A stretch of DNA of 64,000 nucleotides from Zobellia roscoffensis. Lineage in GTDB: Bacteria; Bacteroidota; Bacteroidia; Flavobacteriales; Flavobacteriaceae. The notes beneath the pieces are model-generated. The model was not told the origin of the DNA. It saw only the letters and a list, made by a program, of their open reading frames with translations, and ran no database searches. Below, in pieces: positions 60,759 to 64,000 of this stretch. Positions within the stretch are counted from its first letter, which is position 1, and each line of letters opens with the position of its first letter. The DNA is taken from the NCBI RefSeq assembly GCF_015330165.1, contig NZ_JADDXT010000002.1, positions 1,672,504 through 1,736,503 on the forward strand, in the 5' to 3' direction. The position numbers were made by a program, and so were the translations under genes.

Positions 60759-61673
60759 TTATTTAATTGTAATTACGGTCCTTCTATTTTTAGCTCTACC
60801 TTCTTTGGTATTGTTACTAGCAATGGGGTCTTTTGGCCCTTTTGAATCAGCTTTTATTCTATTATCAGAAATACCGTTTTGCATAAGGTAGTCTTTTGCA
60901 AAATCCGCTCGCTCTTGGCCAAGTCTCATGTTTGTTTTACGACTTCCTTGGCTATCCGTATATCCAACTATCTGGCATTTGGCTTTTTCAACTTTGTCTA
61001 GATATTGAGCTATGTCCGCTATTTTTTGTCGTTGCTCTGCAGATGGATTAATTGAAGCCTCGGCGGTGTCAAAATAAAGGATTAATGGGTCGCCCGTTAT
61101 TTTATCGTAAAGCGCCTTTATTTTATCTTCGGCATTTGCAGAAACCTCTTCAATACTATAACCAATAGGGCCTTTATAGATAGCCTTATCAGGCACCATG
61201 TCATCCATAAGTTTAGCGCCAATGTTAATTTGTGAAGAAGGAATCTCTTGTGAAACAAAATAGTTTTTAACGGCGTTTGCCCTTGCAAGGCCTAGGTTGG
61301 GAAAGGCAGAACTGTTATGTTCGTCACTCGTATAGTACCCGGTAATGTTCATGACTTTTTGCTCGTTAGATGTTAAATGGTTTTTTAAGCCAGGAAGTAT
61401 GCCGTTTCTAACGTTTTCTGAAACAGGTTCTAGATAGTCAAATGTTGAAGTTTTAAAGTTAAAATTGTCTTGTGTAGTATAGGCAAAGTCGCCATCGCTA
61501 AAGTCAAAAGGATAGGATGTAGTTTTTGGAAGAGGAGGTTTAGAAACTATCTTTTCCTTTGGTGCTTCTTTCTGCGTTATGATTCCACAATAACTACAAC
61601 AAGAAAGGTAAAAGTAAGTGCCTACTACAATGGTAACGATAATACCAAGTAGATAAAGGGTGGTCTTTTTCAT
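60759..61673 (-). CDS. OmpA family protein with tandem OmpA-like domains
   Basis: A 304-residue envelope protein. The N-terminus is a hydrophobic helix (TTLYLLGIIVTIVVGTYFYLSCC, uncleaved anchor or atypical lipoprotein). Residues 90-165 look like a first, diverged OmpA_C-like domain (NITGYYTSDEHNSSAFPNLGLARANAVKNYFVSQ). Residues 190-304 form a canonical one: LYFDTAEASINPSAEQRQKIADIAQYL, GYTDSQGS (peptidoglycan Asp), NMRLGQERADFAKDYL (Arg) and the closing NRRTVITIK. The domain would bind diaminopimelate in peptidoglycan. It heads a two-gene unit with the HhH protein; a TATATTTG box lies 86 bases before its start. Confidence 0.88.
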   Translation of the reverse strand: MKKTTLYLLGIIVTIVVGTYFYLSCCSYCGIITQKEAPKEKIVSKPPLPKTTSYPFDFSDGDFAYTTQDNFNFKTSTFDYLEPVSENVRNGILPGLKNHLTSNEQKVMNITGYYTSDEHNSSAFPNLGLARANAVKNYFVSQEIPSSQINIGAKLMDDMVPDKAIYKGPIGYSIEEVSANAEDKIKALYDKITGDPLILYFDTAEASINPSAEQRQKIADIAQYLDKVEKAKCQIVGYTDSQGSRKTNMRLGQERADFAKDYLMQNGISDNRIKADSKGPKDPIASNNTKEGRAKNRRTVITIK

Positions 61674-62085
61674 TGGTAATGGCTTAAGTGTTTATAGTAC
61701 AATGTATTAAAAAAATTAGAACTAATCATAAATCTAACAAATTAATAGGTAAAGTACTACAAATATATTTTCTACTTTGAATAGGATGGTGAAACGTAAT
61801 GGTTGGAATAGTTACGTTTTACTTGTACTTCTTATAGAAGAGTGGTTTTAATGTGTTTAAAATGAGTTGGTTGTGTTGTTTTGAAGGAGTGACCTCCAAG
61901 TACATTGGAAAGATACACTTAATTGGTTTTTAATACTAAAACGGATTTTTTTGCTGATACCGATTATACATAAAAACCAACAAGTTATAATAGGTATGCC
62001 ATAGGCTTACACATAATTGTTTTTTGTGTTAGCCCAAGATAGATACATTTATAGGGCAAATCAGATAGACCAAAAGACACAAGTT
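61674..62085. other. Upstream region of the OmpA gene and a leader hairpin of the small ORF
   Basis: This 412-base stretch has the OmpA -7 box (61760-61767, minus strand), then AT-rich sequence without genes. GGCTTACACA (62004-62013) pairs with TGTGTTAGCC (62025-62034, one mismatch), a hairpin 50 bases before the small ORF. TACATTTA (62044-62051), a near match to the -7 box, follows it. Confidence 0.4.
61760..61767 (-). promoter_or_regulatory. -7 box of the OmpA gene
   Basis: TATATTTG on the minus strand is a full TAnnTTTG match, 86 bases before the OmpA ATG. It has no clear TTG at -33, so the assignment is tentative. Confidence 0.35.
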
Positions 62086-62217
62086 ATGAAAATTGAAATA
62101 CTAAAGGTAGTAACCTTTGTTTGTATGTTTATAGTCTTAGGCATGCAGGCATTGCTTCATGGAAGTTGGAGGGTGAACAAGACAGAACCAATAAAAAGTA
62201 ACCAGCATAAGATATGA
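62086..62217 (+). CDS. Small membrane peptide, 43 aa (candidate)
   Basis: An ATG-started frame of 43 codons (a longer frame opens at 62017, but its extra part has no membrane or coding character). The peptide is a basic start (MKIEILK), one hydrophobic helix (VVTFVCMFIVLGMQALL, about 8-24), then a basic, polar tail ending NQHKI. Together with the near-consensus -7 box and hairpin just upstream this may be a real short membrane protein. I do not recognise it. Confidence 0.4.
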   Translation: MKIEILKVVTFVCMFIVLGMQALLHGSWRVNKTEPIKSNQHKI

Positions 62218-62270
62218 GGGTTCTAATTTTTTTAATACGTTCTTAAAATAGTTATTTGAGTTAGTGTTTT

Positions 62271-62333
62271 AAAAACCCGCTAATTTTTCGTTTGTCTATT
62301 CGGGGGAAGGACAAGTGATTAACGGCGGGTTTT
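62271..62333. terminator. Long-loop inverted repeat between the small ORF and the aldehyde dehydrogenase gene
   Basis: AAAACCCGC (62272-62280) and GCGGGTTTT (62325-62333) are perfect complements; TAAT/ATTA extends the stem inward with a short bulge. The loop is over 35 bases, which is unusual for a terminator; a structured element is possible. Confidence 0.3.
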
Positions 62334-62356
62334 CACATGTAAAAAACACTTAAATC

Positions 62357-63910
62357 TTAGAGGTCAAATTTTATACCTTGGGCAAGAGGAAGCTCTGTTG
62401 TGTAGTTGATAGTGTTGGTTTGTCTTCTCATATACACTTTCCAAGCATCTGAGCCAGATTCACGCCCACCGCCCGTTTCTTTTTCTCCACCAAAAGCACC
62501 ACCTATTTCTGCTCCTGATGTTCCTATATTTACGTTAGCAATACCACAATCACTTCCTGCAACGGATAAGAAATGCTCTGCTTCCCTAAGGTTGTTTGTC
62601 ATAATAGCAGATGACAATCCTTGAGCAACTCCATTTTGGGCATCAATTGCATTTTCAATACTTCCGGAATATTTTAAGAGGTAAAGAACGGGTGCAAAGG
62701 TTTCGTGCTGTACAATCTTGAAGTTTGCTTTTGCTTCGGCTATAGCAGGTTTTACGTAACAACCACTTTCGTAACCTTCTCCTTCAAGAACTCCACCTTC
62801 CACAATAATGTTTCCGCCTTCTTCTACCACCTTAGTTAAAGCGGTGTTATAGGACGCCACGGCATCGATATCTATTAAAGGCCCTACGTGATTGTTTTCG
62901 TCTAAAGGATTACCAATTCTAAGTTGCCCATAGGCATCAACAATAGCAGCCTTAACTTTATCATAGATGCTATCGTGAATGATTATTCTTCGTGTGGAAG
63001 TACAACGTTGCCCAGCAGTACCTACAGCACCAAATACACCTCCAATAACAGTCATTTTTATATCTGCATCTGGGGTAACTATTATAGCGTTATTACCGCC
63101 AAGTTCCAGTAAAGATTTTCCTAATCTAGCAGCTACGGTCTGTGCTACATTTTTTCCCATTCGGGTAGACCCTGTAGCAGATATCAAAGGAATACGGTTA
63201 TCCTTGGTCATCATTTCACCAATTTTGTAATCGCCATTTATCAAACAAGAAATACCCTCGGGCAAATTGTTCGCTTTAAATACTTCGGCGGCAATATTCT
63301 GACAAGCAATGCCGCAAAGAGGTGTTTTTTCTGAAGGTTTCCACACGCAAACATCACCACAAATCCAAGCCAAAGCCGTATTCCATGCCCAAACTGCTAC
63401 GGGAAAGTTAAAAGCAGATATGATACCAACAACTCCTAGAGCGTGGTATTGTTCGTACATACGGTGACCCGGTCTTTCCGAGTGCATGGTAAGGCCATGC
63501 AATTGTCTGGAAAGGCCAACTGCAAAATCGCAGATATCTATCATTTCTTGGACTTCTCCTAAGCCTTCTTGGTAGCTTTTGCCCATTTCGTAGGAAACCA
63601 GTTTGCCTAAGGCTTCTTTCTTTTCTCGTAGTTTTTCTCCAAATTGACGAACGACCTCTCCACGTTGTGGGGCAGGTTTAGTCCTCCAAATTTTAAAAGC
63701 TTCAGTTGCGGACTGCATCACTTTTTCATAATCCGCTTCTGTACTAGATTTTACTTTAGCAATTAATGCGCCATCTACAGGGGAATGTGATGAAATAACT
63801 TCACCAGAACCAAAATTTAAAGAACCCGTTGAGGTTCCGTTGTTTATATCTTGAATACCTAAATCCTTAAGGGCAGTGTCTATACCAAATTGCGATGCTA
63901 TTTTTGACAT
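62357..63910 (-). CDS. Aldehyde dehydrogenase, ALDH7 type (probable L-piperideine-6-carboxylate/aminoadipate-semialdehyde dehydrogenase)
   Basis: A 517-residue NAD-dependent aldehyde dehydrogenase. Catalytic Cys303 lies in GTAGQRCTSTRR and Glu269 in LLELGGNNAIIV; ATGSTRMGKNVA is the NAD-binding region; the ending YTTELPLAQGIKFDL and GGNN (not GGKN/GGKS) are ALDH7A1-type. Length and lack of N-terminal presequence are usual for bacterial relatives that oxidise the lysine-degradation intermediate alpha-aminoadipate semialdehyde. No other lysine-catabolic gene is in the window, so the substrate is inferred from family resemblance. Confidence 0.9.
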   Translation of the reverse strand: MSKIASQFGIDTALKDLGIQDINNGTSTGSLNFGSGEVISSHSPVDGALIAKVKSSTEADYEKVMQSATEAFKIWRTKPAPQRGEVVRQFGEKLREKKEALGKLVSYEMGKSYQEGLGEVQEMIDICDFAVGLSRQLHGLTMHSERPGHRMYEQYHALGVVGIISAFNFPVAVWAWNTALAWICGDVCVWKPSEKTPLCGIACQNIAAEVFKANNLPEGISCLINGDYKIGEMMTKDNRIPLISATGSTRMGKNVAQTVAARLGKSLLELGGNNAIIVTPDADIKMTVIGGVFGAVGTAGQRCTSTRRIIIHDSIYDKVKAAIVDAYGQLRIGNPLDENNHVGPLIDIDAVASYNTALTKVVEEGGNIIVEGGVLEGEGYESGCYVKPAIAEAKANFKIVQHETFAPVLYLLKYSGSIENAIDAQNGVAQGLSSAIMTNNLREAEHFLSVAGSDCGIANVNIGTSGAEIGGAFGGEKETGGGRESGSDAWKVYMRRQTNTINYTTELPLAQGIKFDL

Positions 63911-64000
63911 TTTATAACTTTTTTATAATGTATTGTTATATTTTTTGTAAATATACTTTTTATAGGTCAGAAAAGTAAATATTACTTGCCCATTATTAGG

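Overview
The window is chromosomal DNA from a member of the Bacteroidota, almost certainly a (probably marine) Flavobacteriaceae. The evidence is the low GC, -7 promoter boxes of the TAnnTTTG type, a complete MoxR/Bat operon with a two-membrane-segment extra member, an outer-membrane-barrel receptor with a carboxypeptidase-like regulatory domain, a zinc-less thymidine kinase followed by an overlapping alr, and a GbsR-controlled RND pump. There are no rRNA genes, no tRNA genes that I could see, no CRISPR array and no classical insertion sequence. Most of the window is ordinary core genome with two or three accessory insertions.

Layout. 1-8.6 kb: end of a MATE exporter, a crotonase-family enzyme, a 2-oxoglutarate oxygenase divergent from queD, an LpxH-like phosphoesterase, an MFS exporter, recJ with a translationally coupled VOC protein, then a four-helix-bundle gene set between low-complexity inverted and tandem repeats, and an OsmC protein. 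8.7-14.5 kb: a methyltransferase; an OLD-family ATPase/TOPRIM nuclease lying between two copies of the 3' end of an Fe-S-type uracil-DNA glycosylase gene; then HopJ, rsmI, DoxX and an unknown gene. 14.6-21.8 kb: tdk-alr, mscL, asd, a prolyl oligopeptidase, an orphan ABC ATPase and arfB. 21.8-27.7 kb: an outer-membrane receptor with an AraC regulator, dinB divergent from a Rossmann protein and a CYTH protein. 27.7-34.7 kb: a tripartite RND efflux operon with a TetR gene at its downstream end and a GbsR/MarR gene at its upstream end, with shared GTTCGGT operator-like sites. 34.8-36.3 kb: pheS and a small companion. 36.3-42.1 kb: two SulP anion transporters, two beta-carbonic anhydrases and a Usp-like protein, arranged as two SulP+anhydrase units, which suggests bicarbonate handling. 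42.2-51.7 kb: the MoxR-DUF58-BatABCDE aerotolerance/stress operon. 51.8-54.6 kb: aldo/keto reductase, SDR and an AlbA-like protein. 54.6-59.8 kb: a PfkB sugar kinase, an SPFH/zinc-ribbon pair like Bacillus YdjI/YdjG with a phosphoesterase, and an acyl-ACP desaturase. 59.8-64 kb: a helix-hairpin-helix membrane protein with a tandem OmpA protein, a tiny membrane ORF and an ALDH7-type dehydrogenase.

The most unusual points are: (i) the OLD nuclease gene flanked by an intact and a decayed copy of the glycosylase 3' end, which looks like an insertion footprint; (ii) the four-helix-bundle gene with a perfect 17-bp inverted repeat on either side and a 39-bp tandem array; (iii) the doubled SulP/carbonic-anhydrase locus; (iv) a predicted operator shared by the efflux operon and its GbsR regulator; and (v) the 28-bp divergent dinB promoter region that predicts leaderless transcripts. 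All calls come from reading the sequence; no similarity search was run.
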